Shown here: one piece after another, positions 27,705-37,770 of the stretch
Layout: each line of letters begins with the position of its first letter
Numbering within the stretch: the first letter of the stretch is position 1
Notes under the pieces: generated by a model
The model's input: only the letters and a program-made list of their open reading frames with translations
What the model was told of the DNA's origin: nothing
Databases searched by the model: none
Assembly (NCBI RefSeq): GCF_001639065.2
Contig: NZ_LQXO02000033.1
Coordinates: forward strand, 271,332-335,331
DNA: 64,000 nucleotides
Source: Vibrio barjaei
GTDB taxonomy: Bacteria; Pseudomonadota; Gammaproteobacteria; Enterobacterales; Vibrionaceae
Direction of reading: 5' to 3'
Translations under genes and position numbers: made by a program

Positions 27705-28955
27705 CTACTCAACTTTGGTTTCAGGTTGCAAGGAAGGTTTCGAATTATGTCTGTCCCACAGTAATCGTGGGTCCAATGTTTCGGCCGCAAACATGGTTAA
27801 TACAACCACTATACCGAAGGCAACGGCACCAAACCCTGGGGTGAAGTTCAAAATCTGGCCACGGTCTACTAACGTAAGCATGATTGAAATGACGAACAAA
27901 TCAGTCATCGACCATTTTCCGATCCATTTAATCGCTCGGTAAATGCTCATTTCGACTTTGTGGTTTTTAACCTTGTCGAACTGAATGCAAAACATCAGAT
28001 AGCTGAGGCCAATAATCTTAGCTACGGGTACTACGATACTCGCCACAAAGATAATAATGGCAATGCCGAGCATATCGTTGTTAATAAGCGAGGCAACCCC
28101 AGAAAAAATGGTGTCTTCTAGGCGTTGTCCATTGGTAATTAGGATTGAAATGGGCACAAGGTTGGCTGGGAATATTGCGACGGTCGCGGCAATAAGCAAC
28201 GCCCATGTCTTTTGCATGGAGTTGGGCTTTCGATGGTGCAATGGATTGTGGCAACGAACGCAAAATTCAGCTTCGGGTTGTGACAAATGGCATGTGTGGC
28301 AGTGGATCTCTTTTGCTTCTACTGGCAAGGAGCTTTCTGCTTGCCAACTTTCCCAATAACGTCGTGTGCTCACTCGGTTCACTAGAACAATGGTAAGTAC
28401 TTGTAGAATCACCAAACTATATAGTGCATTACCTACATAGATATCCGAATAATCTTGGAGCTTAAAACAGGAGATAGCGACACTGATCAGGAAGACATCC
28501 AACATTACCCAATGCTTACTGTGTGAAAGAATGCTGAGCGATATTTTAAGTGTATTGAACCAACGATACTTCAGTGCGACATGAGCAGTTAACACTGTGG
28601 CGCACATAGCGAGTGGGGCAATGGTGTGGCAAAACAGGGTTAACAAAGCAAGCCCAGGGTAGCCTTCCTTAATGAGCGCATAAACCCCTTCCATTAAGGT
28701 ACCTTCAATCATCATTCCTACGAGTCGGATAGTTATAAAGTCGAAATAATGAGACGGTATAAACAGAAGTAAGCAGGTTATTGCTAGAGCGAGGTTGCCA
28801 CCAATAGAGTAACTTTCGCTGCGATAGAGTTGAGTACCGCAACGAGGGCAATCAGCACTGTAGCCTTTTTTTAGGTCGACGATGTCAACAGGCAGCTCAC
28901 AGCATTGGCACAAACGAACTTGGGTAGGCGTTCGCGCGTGAGAACAAGCACTCAT
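27705..28955 (-). CDS. letA: Inner-membrane lipid transport partner LetA (PqiA family)
   Basis: 416 aa. Two zinc-ribbon modules (CQCCELPVDI...CPRCG near 20-45; CHTCHLSQPEAEFCVRCHNPL near 220-240), each followed by about four membrane helices: the PqiA/LetA architecture. Feeds or regulates the LetB tunnel. Start MSACSHARTP. Operon with letB. Confidence 0.9.
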   Translation of the reverse strand: MSACSHARTPTQVRLCQCCELPVDIVDLKKGYSADCPRCGTQLYRSESYSIGGNLALAITCLLLFIPSHYFDFITIRLVGMMIEGTLMEGVYALIKEGYPGLALLTLFCHTIAPLAMCATVLTAHVALKYRWFNTLKISLSILSHSKHWVMLDVFLISVAISCFKLQDYSDIYVGNALYSLVILQVLTIVLVNRVSTRRYWESWQAESSLPVEAKEIHCHTCHLSQPEAEFCVRCHNPLHHRKPNSMQKTWALLIAATVAIFPANLVPISILITNGQRLEDTIFSGVASLINNDMLGIAIIIFVASIVVPVAKIIGLSYLMFCIQFDKVKNHKVEMSIYRAIKWIGKWSMTDLFVISIMLTLVDRGQILNFTPGFGAVAFGIVVVLTMFAAETLDPRLLWDRHNSKPSLQPETKVE

Positions 28956-28994
28956 CTTTTATTACCTATCAAAGATGAGTGTGTAGGTGTTGAG

Positions 28995-30791
28995 TTAACT
29001 TGCTGATTGCACTGAGCCATAAAGTGTCTGATACAGTCCTTCTGCTTCGACCAATTCGAAATGCGTTCCCGATTGAGTGACTTGCCCGTCTTCCAAAACA
29101 TAGATGAGATCGGCCTGTTTTACCGCAGATAGTCGGTGCGCGACAATCAACGTGGTACGGCCTTTCAAAAACTCAGTCAATGCGGTGTGTAAAGCCGCTT
29201 CGGTAGCAGTATCGAGTGCAGACGTCGCTTCATCAAGGATGACGAACTGCGGATCGCTTAATATCATTCTAGCAATAGCAAGCCGTTGACGTTGTCCTCC
29301 GGACAACCGAATACCATTGCGACCAATTTGTGTTTCCAGACCGTCGACTAACTTGTCAGTGACGTCTTGTAGCTGAGCAACTTTGAGCGCATTCCAAATG
29401 GAGAAGTCGTCATACTCTCTGCCAAGTGTCAGATTATGCCTTAAGCTGTCATTAAAAAGTATAGGTTGCTGTAAAACAACAGCAATTTTATCTCGAATTA
29501 TGTCGAAACCTATGTCGTCAGTGTTAACACCATTGAAGCGAATGATGCCACTGCGTTGTTTATAAACACCGATAAGTAACTGAATGAGAGTTGACTTGCC
29601 CCCGCCACTTGCTCCCACCAGAGCGACCTTCTTACCCGCTGGGATATGCAAATTGAGTCTATTGAGTACGTCTTTATCTTGATCATAAGAGAAAGAGACG
29701 TTTTCAACAGCGACATCAACCTCTCGATCAGCTTCGAATGGGTTGACTTTACTAATGGCGCGCGGCTCTTCTTCCAATTCGAGTAAGCTGTTGATTCTTG
29801 TCAGTGCGGCTTTTGCGCTATACCAAGAGAATTGAATGCCTAATAATTCCTGAACAGGGCCTAGCATGAACCACAAGTAACCGAAGACAGCGAAGATTTG
29901 CCCGATGGTGAGATCGCTAAATAACACCATAACCATTGCTATAGCTCTGAATAGCTCAAAGCCAATTAAGAAAAGGAGAAACGACAATCTACCTGCGGCT
30001 TCTGATTGCCACGCGTATTTATCGGCGTTACTGCGAACTTCATTGGCTTGTTCTTTGAGCTGCTGTAAGAAATCTCTCTCTCGATTGGCTGCTCTAAGTT
30101 GATAAATACCATCCAGTGTTTCAACTAGGCGGTTTTGAAACTTTTCGAACGCTTGGTTTTCTTGTTTTTTGAGATGCTTAACCATCCCGCCCAATTTTCG
30201 GGAGAAATAGACGACGATTGGATTGACCAATAGGATAAACAGGCCTAGACGCCATTCTAGCCATAGCAAGACGATAGCAGTACCTAAAACGGTTAGGAAG
30301 CTAATAATAAACTTGCTTAACGTTGAGCCAATGAATTGGTCAATGGTTTCAATATCAGTAATTAAATGCGCATTAATACCGCCACTACCGCGAGTCTCAT
30401 ATTGTTTGATGCTGATACGACCGAGCTTGTCTATCATCTTGCATCGGATTTTATAAGTAATGGTTTTGGAAACCAGCGTGAATTGGCGACCTTGCAGAAT
30501 ATTAAGACCTTGGCTGGTAGTACGCATAAGAACAACGAGTACTAAGGTAAGAGCGATGTAGCCGATAGGTGTCTGCCAACTGTCTAGCATGATCATGTTC
30601 ATATACTGCAAACCAGTGGATGGCTGGTTAAGCAGAACTTCGTCGACCATCAGTGGCATCAATAATGGGATAGGGACGCTAATGAGTGTGGCAATAATAG
30701 CGATGATATTCGCTGCGATAAGCCGAGACTTATGATTTTTTACTTGAGTTATTAGCCAGGAACGGCTAATAGTGTCTTTCGTACTTGTCAT
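28995..30791 (-). CDS. ABC exporter, membrane domain fused to ATPase
   Basis: 598 aa half-transporter of the MsbA/MdlB class. Six helices in residues 1-330, then the nucleotide-binding domain: Walker A LVGASGGGKSTLIQLL near 385, signature LSGGQRQRLAIARMIL near 490, Walker B FVILDEATSALD. Substrate not evident; the neighbouring lipid-transport genes make a lipid or peptide plausible, but that is inference. Sits between letA and msrC, which are adjacent in E. coli. Divergent from msrC. Confidence 0.88.
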   Translation of the reverse strand: MTSTKDTISRSWLITQVKNHKSRLIAANIIAIIATLISVPIPLLMPLMVDEVLLNQPSTGLQYMNMIMLDSWQTPIGYIALTLVLVVLMRTTSQGLNILQGRQFTLVSKTITYKIRCKMIDKLGRISIKQYETRGSGGINAHLITDIETIDQFIGSTLSKFIISFLTVLGTAIVLLWLEWRLGLFILLVNPIVVYFSRKLGGMVKHLKKQENQAFEKFQNRLVETLDGIYQLRAANRERDFLQQLKEQANEVRSNADKYAWQSEAAGRLSFLLFLIGFELFRAIAMVMVLFSDLTIGQIFAVFGYLWFMLGPVQELLGIQFSWYSAKAALTRINSLLELEEEPRAISKVNPFEADREVDVAVENVSFSYDQDKDVLNRLNLHIPAGKKVALVGASGGGKSTLIQLLIGVYKQRSGIIRFNGVNTDDIGFDIIRDKIAVVLQQPILFNDSLRHNLTLGREYDDFSIWNALKVAQLQDVTDKLVDGLETQIGRNGIRLSGGQRQRLAIARMILSDPQFVILDEATSALDTATEAALHTALTEFLKGRTTLIVAHRLSAVKQADLIYVLEDGQVTQSGTHFELVEAEGLYQTLYGSVQSAS

Positions 30792-30874
30792 GCTTTTGAG
30801 AATGGTTCCTATTACGATTTTTGGGCATTGTACTGGTATTGTAAGATATTGAAAGTGTTATTGATGGACATATC

Positions 30875-31348
30875 ATGAATCTAGAAAACTATGAACGCTT
30901 GGCAAAACAGGCCACGGCACTCATTGAATCCGAAACGGATTTTATTGCTAACCTATCTAATATTAGTGCACTTCTTTTCATGGAGTTAGAAGATCTTAAC
31001 TGGGCCGGTTTTTATTTAATGAAACAGGGCGAGTTAGTGTTAGGACCTTTCCAAGGAAAACCAGCGTGCGTCCGTATTCCTGTCGGCCGTGGTGTCTGTG
31101 GCACTGCAGTAGAAACCAACACCATACAGCGTGTATACGATGTACACGCGTTTGAGGGTCACATTGCATGTGATGCTGCAAGCAATTCTGAGATCGTAAT
31201 TCCGTTTTCTATGGGTGGTGAAGTCGTCGGCGTCCTAGATATTGATAGCCCAACAATTGGTCGATTCAGTGAAATAGACGAAGAAGGACTACAAAACTTC
31301 ATGAATTCGGTAGAAAAGGTGCTCAATTCACATACAAACGCGGCTTAA
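30875..31348 (+). CDS. msrC: Free methionine-(R)-sulfoxide reductase (GAF)
   Basis: 157 aa GAF-domain enzyme reducing free Met-R-sulfoxide. The three catalytic/resolving cysteines are in KPACVRIPVGRGVCGTAV and HIACDAAS, matching Cys84/94/118 of E. coli fRMsr. Length agrees. Transcribed toward proQ. Confidence 0.93.
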   Translation: MNLENYERLAKQATALIESETDFIANLSNISALLFMELEDLNWAGFYLMKQGELVLGPFQGKPACVRIPVGRGVCGTAVETNTIQRVYDVHAFEGHIACDAASNSEIVIPFSMGGEVVGVLDIDSPTIGRFSEIDEEGLQNFMNSVEKVLNSHTNAA

Positions 31349-31446
31349 AATGAAATTTGCCTGTGGTTTTTCTAGTGCAGGTCACTATAATACCAAGAAT
31401 ATTTTTCTTAATGCTTCGCGGATAACCGCATTAACCAGGAACCCAC

Positions 31447-32076
31447 ATGGAAAACACTGAGAAGTTGAAGAACAGCAAAGAAATTATCGCGTATATTGCT
31501 GAATGTTTCCCTAAATGCTTTACTGTAGAAGGTGAAGCAAAACCACTTAAAATTGGTATCTTTCAAGATCTTGCTGAACGTTTAAAAGATGACGAGAAAG
31601 TCAGCAAGACTCAGCTACGTGCAGCGTTAAGACAATACACTTCTTCTTGGCGTTATCTACACGGTGTAAAACCGGGTGCAGTACGTGTTGACCTAGATGG
31701 CAATGAATGTGGTGAACTAGAAGCTGAGCATGTTGAACACGCGCAAGCTACACTAGCTGAAAGTAAAGCTAAAGTTGCAGCTCGTCGTAAAGAACAAGCT
31801 CAGAAAGCTCGTGAAGAAGGCAAAGCAAAACCTAAAGCTAAAAAGCCTCAAACACGTAAGCCACAAAACAATACTAAGAAACCAGCGAAAGTAAATACGC
31901 CAGTTGAAACGCGCGCTTTGAATGCAGATGAAATGATCATCGGTAAGCAAGTAAACGTAAACATGGGCAAAGGGAACATGGCTGCGACCATTGTTGAAAT
32001 CAATAAGGAAGATGTGCGCGTTCAGCTAGTAAATGGCCTACAAATGGTTGTTAAAGCGGAGCACCTGCGCGCATAA
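31447..32076 (+). CDS. proQ: RNA chaperone ProQ
   Basis: 209 aa. N-terminal FinO-like domain (residues 10-120: LKNSKEIIAYIAECFPKCF, RAALRQYTSSWRYLHGVKPGAVRVDLDG), a Lys/Arg/Ala-rich linker (120-155) and a C-terminal Tudor-like domain (NVNMGKGNMAATIVEINKEDVRVQL). Global small-RNA binding protein. 17 bases upstream of prc, the conserved proQ-prc operon. Confidence 0.95.
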   Translation: MENTEKLKNSKEIIAYIAECFPKCFTVEGEAKPLKIGIFQDLAERLKDDEKVSKTQLRAALRQYTSSWRYLHGVKPGAVRVDLDGNECGELEAEHVEHAQATLAESKAKVAARRKEQAQKAREEGKAKPKAKKPQTRKPQNNTKKPAKVNTPVETRALNADEMIIGKQVNVNMGKGNMAATIVEINKEDVRVQLVNGLQMVVKAEHLRA

Positions 32077-32093
32077 AGGAGAAATTCCTACGC

Positions 32094-34097
32094 ATGAAGT
32101 GCCGTTCAAAATTATCGATAGTTGCTGCTAGCCTTTGGCTAGCAGCTTCATCAGCTCACGCTTTGGAAGCGAAATTTGAAAAATCAGATATTCCTACCTT
32201 GGCTCCCGAAGTACAACATGAAACAGCCAGTAAACGCGTAACTTCTCGTTTTACTCGTTCTCACTACAAACACTTCACTTTAGACGACGAATTTTCAAAA
32301 GCGATTTTTGCACGTTATTTGGAAATGCTCGACTACAACCGAAATATCTTCACACAAGCCGACATTGACAAGTTCGCGTCTTGGTCGACTCAACTTGATG
32401 ATCAACTTAAAGCTGGTAACAACCAAATTGCGTTTGATGTATATAACCTTTCGATGCAGAAACGTTATGACAGATTTGCTTACGCGTTATCTCTGTTAGA
32501 CAAAGAGATGAAATTCGATGTTGATGAAAATATTACGTTAGATCGTTCAGAGGCGGCTTGGCCAAAGGATGAAGCGGAGCTTAATGAGCTTTGGCGTAAA
32601 CGCGTTAAGTATGATGCATTGAATCTGAAGTTAGCTGGCAAGAATTGGGACGAGATAAAAGAAACGCTTGGTAAACGTTACAACAACGCAATCAAACGCC
32701 TAACTCAATCACACAACGAAGATGCATTTCAAATTTACATGAATGCGTTCGCTCGAGAAGTTGATCCTCACACTAGTTACTTATCTCCTCGTTCTGCAGA
32801 ACAGTTCCAGTCTGAGATGAATCTGTCTCTGGAAGGTATTGGTGCCGTTCTTCAACTCACTGATGACTATACTGTTATTCGTTCTCTAGTAGCAGGTGGT
32901 CCGGCATCTAAGAGTAAGCAACTAGGTGAAGGTGATAAGATCATTGGTGTCGGACAAGATGGTGAAGAAATTGTGGATGTCATCGGATGGCGACTTGATG
33001 ATGTCGTACAGCTTATCAAAGGTCCAAAAGGCACCAAGGTTAAGTTACAGATTCTACCTGATGGCAAAGACGCTAAGGCGACCGTTGTTGAAATCGTCCG
33101 TGACAAGATTCGTTTAGAAGACAGAGCTGTTAAGTCTGAAGTTATCGAGAAAGACGGTAAGAAAATAGGTGTTCTTGAAGTACCAAGTTTCTACGTTGGC
33201 TTATCTAAAGACACAGACAAACTAATTACAGAGCTGAAAGAAAAAGGCGTCGACGGCATTATTGTTGATTTACGCAACAATGGTGGTGGTGCCTTGACGG
33301 AAGCAACCGCAATGTCGGGTTTATTTATTGAAAGTGGTCCAGTTGTACAAGTACGAGACAGTTACGGTCGAGTTAATGTAAACAGTGATACTGATGGAAA
33401 AATCAGTTATCAAGGCCCATTAACTGTACTCGTTAATCGTTATAGCGCTTCTGCCTCTGAAATTTTCGCTGCTGCAATGCAAGACTATGGTCGCGCAATT
33501 GTATTAGGCGAGAACTCATTCGGTAAAGGTACAGTTCAGCAACATCGCTCACTAAACCATATCTATGATCTATTCGATAAAGAGTTAGGTTACGTACAAT
33601 ATACCATCCAGAAATTCTATAGAATTAATGGTGGTAGTACGCAGAACAAAGGCGTAGTACCAGATATTGCCTTCCCAACGCCAATCGATCCTGCTGAAAC
33701 TGGTGAGAGTGTTGAAGATAACGCACTACCATGGGACAGCATAGATAAAGCGAAATATAGTGAGTTACAACGTAACGATGAGATGATCGCATCGCTTACG
33801 ACTAAGCATGAAGAACGCATTAAATCGGATATGGAATTTGGATTTATTGCAGAAGACATTGCTAAGTACAAAGCCGAAAAAGACGACAAAACGTTATCCT
33901 TGAGTGAATCTGCACGTAAAGCGGAAAGCGATAACAATGATGAGCTTAGATTAGAGCGTGTCAACTTGCGTCAAAAAGCGGCGGGAGAAGAGCCTTACAA
34001 AACTTTGGATGATATCCCGAAAGATTATGAAGTCCCAGATGCTTACTTAGATGAAGCAGTGGCCATCATGGTCGATATGGTTAATGCTAAATCATAA
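32094..34097 (+). CDS. prc: Tail-specific periplasmic protease Prc (Tsp)
   Basis: 667 aa. Signal peptide ending at SSAHA; PDZ domain around 235-320 (LEGIGAVLQLTDDYTVIRSLVAGGPASKS); catalytic serine in NRYSASASEIFAAAMQDYGRAIVLGENSFGKGTVQ with the Lys in SFGKG, the Ser-Lys dyad of family S41. Degrades periplasmic proteins with hydrophobic C-termini and controls peptidoglycan hydrolases. Followed by a strong terminator. Confidence 0.95.
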   Translation: MKCRSKLSIVAASLWLAASSAHALEAKFEKSDIPTLAPEVQHETASKRVTSRFTRSHYKHFTLDDEFSKAIFARYLEMLDYNRNIFTQADIDKFASWSTQLDDQLKAGNNQIAFDVYNLSMQKRYDRFAYALSLLDKEMKFDVDENITLDRSEAAWPKDEAELNELWRKRVKYDALNLKLAGKNWDEIKETLGKRYNNAIKRLTQSHNEDAFQIYMNAFAREVDPHTSYLSPRSAEQFQSEMNLSLEGIGAVLQLTDDYTVIRSLVAGGPASKSKQLGEGDKIIGVGQDGEEIVDVIGWRLDDVVQLIKGPKGTKVKLQILPDGKDAKATVVEIVRDKIRLEDRAVKSEVIEKDGKKIGVLEVPSFYVGLSKDTDKLITELKEKGVDGIIVDLRNNGGGALTEATAMSGLFIESGPVVQVRDSYGRVNVNSDTDGKISYQGPLTVLVNRYSASASEIFAAAMQDYGRAIVLGENSFGKGTVQQHRSLNHIYDLFDKELGYVQYTIQKFYRINGGSTQNKGVVPDIAFPTPIDPAETGESVEDNALPWDSIDKAKYSELQRNDEMIASLTTKHEERIKSDMEFGFIAEDIAKYKAEKDDKTLSLSESARKAESDNNDELRLERVNLRQKAAGEEPYKTLDDIPKDYEVPDAYLDEAVAIMVDMVNAKS

Positions 34098-34113
34098 TCT
34101 CTTCAAACTGAAC

Positions 34114-34140
34114 AAAAGCGAGCCTAGTGCTCGCTTTTTT
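34114..34140 (+). terminator. Terminator of proQ-prc
   Basis: Stem AAAAGCGAGC / GCTCGCTTTT (34114-34123 / 34129-34138), loop CTAGT, T6 tail. Confidence 0.92.
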
Positions 34141-34188
34141 AATGCTTGTTCTAGCTTGCCTCGTATTTGATACTCAAAATTAAAAATC

Positions 34189-34202
34189 GTGATTTAGATC
34201 AA
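34189..34202. promoter_or_regulatory. FNR/CRP-like operator upstream of the exported protein gene
   Basis: GTGATTTAGATCAA differs from the FNR consensus TTGATNNNNATCAA at one position and resembles a CRP half-site. It lies about 60 bases before the ATG of the next gene, where an activator would bind. Which regulator binds cannot be decided by eye. Confidence 0.4.
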
Positions 34203-34262
34203 AAAATTTCGCAATCTCGTATTAACCCACCTAAGCTTAATATAACTGTGAGGGGGATACAT

Positions 34263-34925
34263 ATGAGATGGATTACACTACTTTTATGTGTTTTGTCGTT
34301 TGGGGTGCTGTCGGATACACGTAAAGATAACAATGACTTAACTCAGTTTGACCAACCGTTTCTGTTGGGAGATTGGTATTTAGTAAACCCGAGTCCAGAA
34401 GAAGGACCGGACACCTTTTTAGCAATCAAGCTATCACTGGGTTCCAACTACACGTTTTCGATAGACATTCAAAAACAAGACTACAGTATTGAACATTGGG
34501 AAGGGCTGTTTACCGCCAATGATGATACGATCATTCTCGGCCTAAACAGTGATGAACCTCAGGTCTATAACTATAGCGGCAACCACAATATGCTCAATCT
34601 GAATGGAGTCGTCTTTACCAAAGCGTTGCCTAATGCACTTGCTGGTATCTGGTCTTCAGTGAGTGTGAGTGGTGATGACAAACATGCTCAAGAAATTGCG
34701 AGAATGGATTTAATTCTTCAGCCAGATTTTGTGTTTACGTTTCGTGTAAGTTCAAGCGATGGGGATGAAGCGATTCATAGTGGCGTTTACTACACTGAAA
34801 ATGACCACATCGTGTTGCTTTATAAAGATGGTGAACACGATGCAACGTATACATTAAATCAGGATGAACTGACTTTAGAGGTAGAAGACGGTGATATGTT
34901 TGCTGTCCTCAACCGTATTCGCTAG
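34263..34925 (+). CDS. Exported protein with two tandem related domains, function unknown
   Basis: 220 aa. Signal peptide MRWITLLLCVLSFGVLS. Two segments of similar layout follow: about 30-120 (LLGDWYLVNPSPEEG ... GLFTANDDTIILGL ... LNLNGVVFTK) and 125-220 (LAGIWSSVSVSG ... GVYYTENDHIVLLYKD ... LTLEVEDGDMFAVLNR). Each looks like a small beta-barrel (lipocalin-like pattern W...F...G.y...d.i.L). The ATG at 34263 is chosen because GAGGGGG precedes it; the frame is open to 34167. Single gene flanked by terminators. Confidence 0.72.
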   Translation: MRWITLLLCVLSFGVLSDTRKDNNDLTQFDQPFLLGDWYLVNPSPEEGPDTFLAIKLSLGSNYTFSIDIQKQDYSIEHWEGLFTANDDTIILGLNSDEPQVYNYSGNHNMLNLNGVVFTKALPNALAGIWSSVSVSGDDKHAQEIARMDLILQPDFVFTFRVSSSDGDEAIHSGVYYTENDHIVLLYKDGEHDATYTLNQDELTLEVEDGDMFAVLNRIR

Positions 34926-34943
34926 CAACACAGGCAGTTAGTC

Positions 34944-34974
34944 AAAAGCGTCAACTTAGTTTGACGCTTTTTTT
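34944..34974 (+). terminator. Terminator after the duplicated-domain exported protein
   Basis: Stem AAAAGCGTCAA / TTGACGCTTTT (34944-34954 / 34961-34971), loop CTTAGT, long T-run. Confidence 0.92.
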
Positions 34975-35064
34975 GTATCCAATTCTGCACAGTAACAGTT
35001 CTAAGGTATATAATCGTCGAGGATTAAGCTAACTATGCTAACGATAATAATATAAGGACAAAGG

Positions 35065-37674
35065 ATGACCGAGTCAGCACCTAAAGCCAAATACCGTAGC
35101 GACTATCAAACTCCGTCGCATACTATCACAGATGTAAATCTTACTTTCGACCTTCATGAAACCCAAACTAAAGTGACCGCCGTTTCCCAAGTTAAGCAAC
35201 TTGGTGAGGCAACAACCTTGGTACTTGATGGAGAAAATATCGAACTTATTCAAGTCAGCGTGAATGGAGAAGCCTGGAGTGATTTCATTACTACTGATTC
35301 CGGTTTGGAGATTTCAAATCTACCAAAAGAGTTTGAATTGGTGATTGAAAACCACATTTCTCCGTCAACAAATACTGCTCTTGAAGGTTTATATATTTCT
35401 GACGGTGCTTACTGCACTCAATGTGAAGCCGAAGGTTTTCGACGTATTACTTATTTCTTAGATCGACCAGATGTTCTTGCTAAATACACAACGAAAGTCA
35501 TCGCAGACAAAGCGGCTTTCCCATATCTCCTAAGTAACGGCAACAAAATCGAAGAAGGTGAATTGGAAAGTGGTAAACACTTTGTTACCTGGGAAGATCC
35601 ACATCCAAAGCCTTCTTATCTTTTTGCTCTTGTCGCCGGTGATTTTGATGTACTGCGAGATGTATTTAAAACACGTTCAGGTAGAGATGTTGCTCTTGAA
35701 ATATTTGTAGACAAAGGCAATCTTGATCGTGCTAATCATGCGATGGTTTCACTAATTAATTCGATGAAGTGGGATGAAGAACGATTCGGTCTTGAGTATG
35801 ATTTAGACATTTATATGATTGTTGCGGTCGACTTCTTCAATATGGGTGCAATGGAGAATAAAGGCCTAAATGTCTTTAACTCCAAGTTTGTTTTGGCTAA
35901 CGACCAAACCGCGACAGATACTGACTACTTGGGAATCGAAGCTGTTATTGGTCATGAGTACTTTCATAACTGGACAGGTAACCGAGTGACTTGTCGTGAT
36001 TGGTTCCAGTTGAGTTTAAAAGAAGGTCTAACGGTATTCCGTGACCAAGAATTTTCTTCGGATTTAGGCTCTCGCTCTGTTAACCGTATTAATAATGTTC
36101 GTATTATTCGTGGCCCTCAGTTTGCTGAAGATGCTAGCCCAATGTCACATCCAATCAGACCTGACAAAGTAATTGAAATGAATAACTTCTACACTTTGAC
36201 GGTTTACGAAAAGGGAAGTGAAGTTATTCGAATGATGCATACGCTGCTAGGTGAAGACAAATTCCAAGCAGGTATGAGATTGTACTTTGAAAGACATGAT
36301 GGTACTGCTGCTACGTGTGAAGATTTTGTTTCTGCAATGGAAGATGCATCGGGAATCGATCTGAAACAATTCCGTCTTTGGTACAGTCAATCGGGTACGC
36401 CAACATTAACGGTTACCGATAGCTACGATGAATCTGCGAAGACTTATACGCTTAACGTTTCTCAACAAACTCAGCCGACTCAAGATCAAACTGAAAAGCA
36501 AGCGTTACACATTCCGTTTGACGTAGAACTGTATGATGAGAAAGGAAATTCTCTAGAGTTACGTTGTAACGGAATCGAGTTGAATAACGTGTTAAACGTG
36601 ACTCAGAGTGAACAAGAATTTGTGTTTGAGAACATACCTTCGAAACCAGTGCCTTCAATGCTTCGCGAGTTTTCAGCTCCGGTTCGTCTCGAATTCGATT
36701 ACAGCGATGAGCAATTAGCCTTTTTAATGATCAATGCTAAAAACGATTTTGCTAAGTGGGATGCTGGGCAAATGTTGTTGGCAAAGTACATTAAGTCGAA
36801 TGTTAATTCTGTTCAAAGTGGCAGTAGTGTAGAACTACCGAGCCTGGTGATTGATGCATTTAAAGGTGTACTACTGAACAAGGATTTAGAAGAAGCGTTT
36901 ATTGCTGAAGCATTATCTTTGCCAAGCTTTAATGAGGTAGCCGGTTGGTATAAAACAGTAGATGTCGATGCAGTCTGCGACGTGTTGAAAGATATCAAGT
37001 CACTGCTAGCAGATGCGTTACAAGATGAGCTCTCTGCACTATACCACACGTTAACTCAAGCTGATTATTCGATTGAACATGACGCAATTGGTAAACGTTC
37101 GTTAAGAAATCTTTGTCTACAGTACTTGGTAAACGTTGATGAATACCAATATTTGGCTGAGCAACAATATCGCGATGCTAACAATATGACGGACACGATC
37201 GCCGCAATGACTGCGGCAAATAGTGCATCACTTTCATGTCGTCAGCTATTGATGGATGACTACAGTGAGAAGTGGAGTCATGATGGACTGGTTATGGATA
37301 AATGGTTTGCCTTACAAGGTGCCAATCCAGCAATCAACGCTTTAGAGAATGTTAAATATTGTATGTCACACAAAGCGTTTAGTTTAAGTAATCCAAATCG
37401 TACTCGAAGTTTGATAGGGTCTTTCTTGAACATGAACCCGCGTCGCTTCCATGATATCTCGGGTGAGGGCTATCAGTTTGCTGGTGAGATATTGACTCAG
37501 TTAAATGAATCAAATCCGCAAGTAGCGTCACGTTTAATTGATCCGTTGCTCAAGTTGAAAAAGTACGACGAGAAACGTCAGGAACTGATCAAAGTCGAGT
37601 TGAATAAGTTACGTAGTTTGGACAACTTAGCTAAAGACTTATTTGAGAAAGTCACAAAAGCATTAGAGTCATAA
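35065..37674 (+). CDS. pepN: Aminopeptidase N
   Basis: 869 aa M1 metallopeptidase. GAMEN motif (NMGAMENKGLNVFN near 260) and zinc site HEYFHNWTGNRVTCRDWFQLSLKEGLTVF (HExxH-x18-E) near 295. Major cytosolic aminopeptidase. AAGGACAAAGG precedes the ATG. Length equals E. coli PepN (870 aa). Confidence 0.96.
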   Translation: MTESAPKAKYRSDYQTPSHTITDVNLTFDLHETQTKVTAVSQVKQLGEATTLVLDGENIELIQVSVNGEAWSDFITTDSGLEISNLPKEFELVIENHISPSTNTALEGLYISDGAYCTQCEAEGFRRITYFLDRPDVLAKYTTKVIADKAAFPYLLSNGNKIEEGELESGKHFVTWEDPHPKPSYLFALVAGDFDVLRDVFKTRSGRDVALEIFVDKGNLDRANHAMVSLINSMKWDEERFGLEYDLDIYMIVAVDFFNMGAMENKGLNVFNSKFVLANDQTATDTDYLGIEAVIGHEYFHNWTGNRVTCRDWFQLSLKEGLTVFRDQEFSSDLGSRSVNRINNVRIIRGPQFAEDASPMSHPIRPDKVIEMNNFYTLTVYEKGSEVIRMMHTLLGEDKFQAGMRLYFERHDGTAATCEDFVSAMEDASGIDLKQFRLWYSQSGTPTLTVTDSYDESAKTYTLNVSQQTQPTQDQTEKQALHIPFDVELYDEKGNSLELRCNGIELNNVLNVTQSEQEFVFENIPSKPVPSMLREFSAPVRLEFDYSDEQLAFLMINAKNDFAKWDAGQMLLAKYIKSNVNSVQSGSSVELPSLVIDAFKGVLLNKDLEEAFIAEALSLPSFNEVAGWYKTVDVDAVCDVLKDIKSLLADALQDELSALYHTLTQADYSIEHDAIGKRSLRNLCLQYLVNVDEYQYLAEQQYRDANNMTDTIAAMTAANSASLSCRQLLMDDYSEKWSHDGLVMDKWFALQGANPAINALENVKYCMSHKAFSLSNPNRTRSLIGSFLNMNPRRFHDISGEGYQFAGEILTQLNESNPQVASRLIDPLLKLKKYDEKRQELIKVELNKLRSLDNLAKDLFEKVTKALES

Positions 37675-37680
37675 TCTACA

Positions 37681-37722
37681 AACAGCCAATACTGTATATT
37701 TATACAGTATTGGCTGTTTTCT
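37681..37722 (+). terminator. Terminator of pepN
   Basis: Very long perfect inverted repeat AACAGCCAATACTGTATA / TATACAGTATTGGCTGTT (37681-37698 / 37701-37718) followed by T's, starting 6 bases after the stop. Confidence 0.9.
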
Positions 37723-37770
37723 TTAATAAACCTAAGGAAAACCACCTAAATTGCGCAACATTCAAACAAT

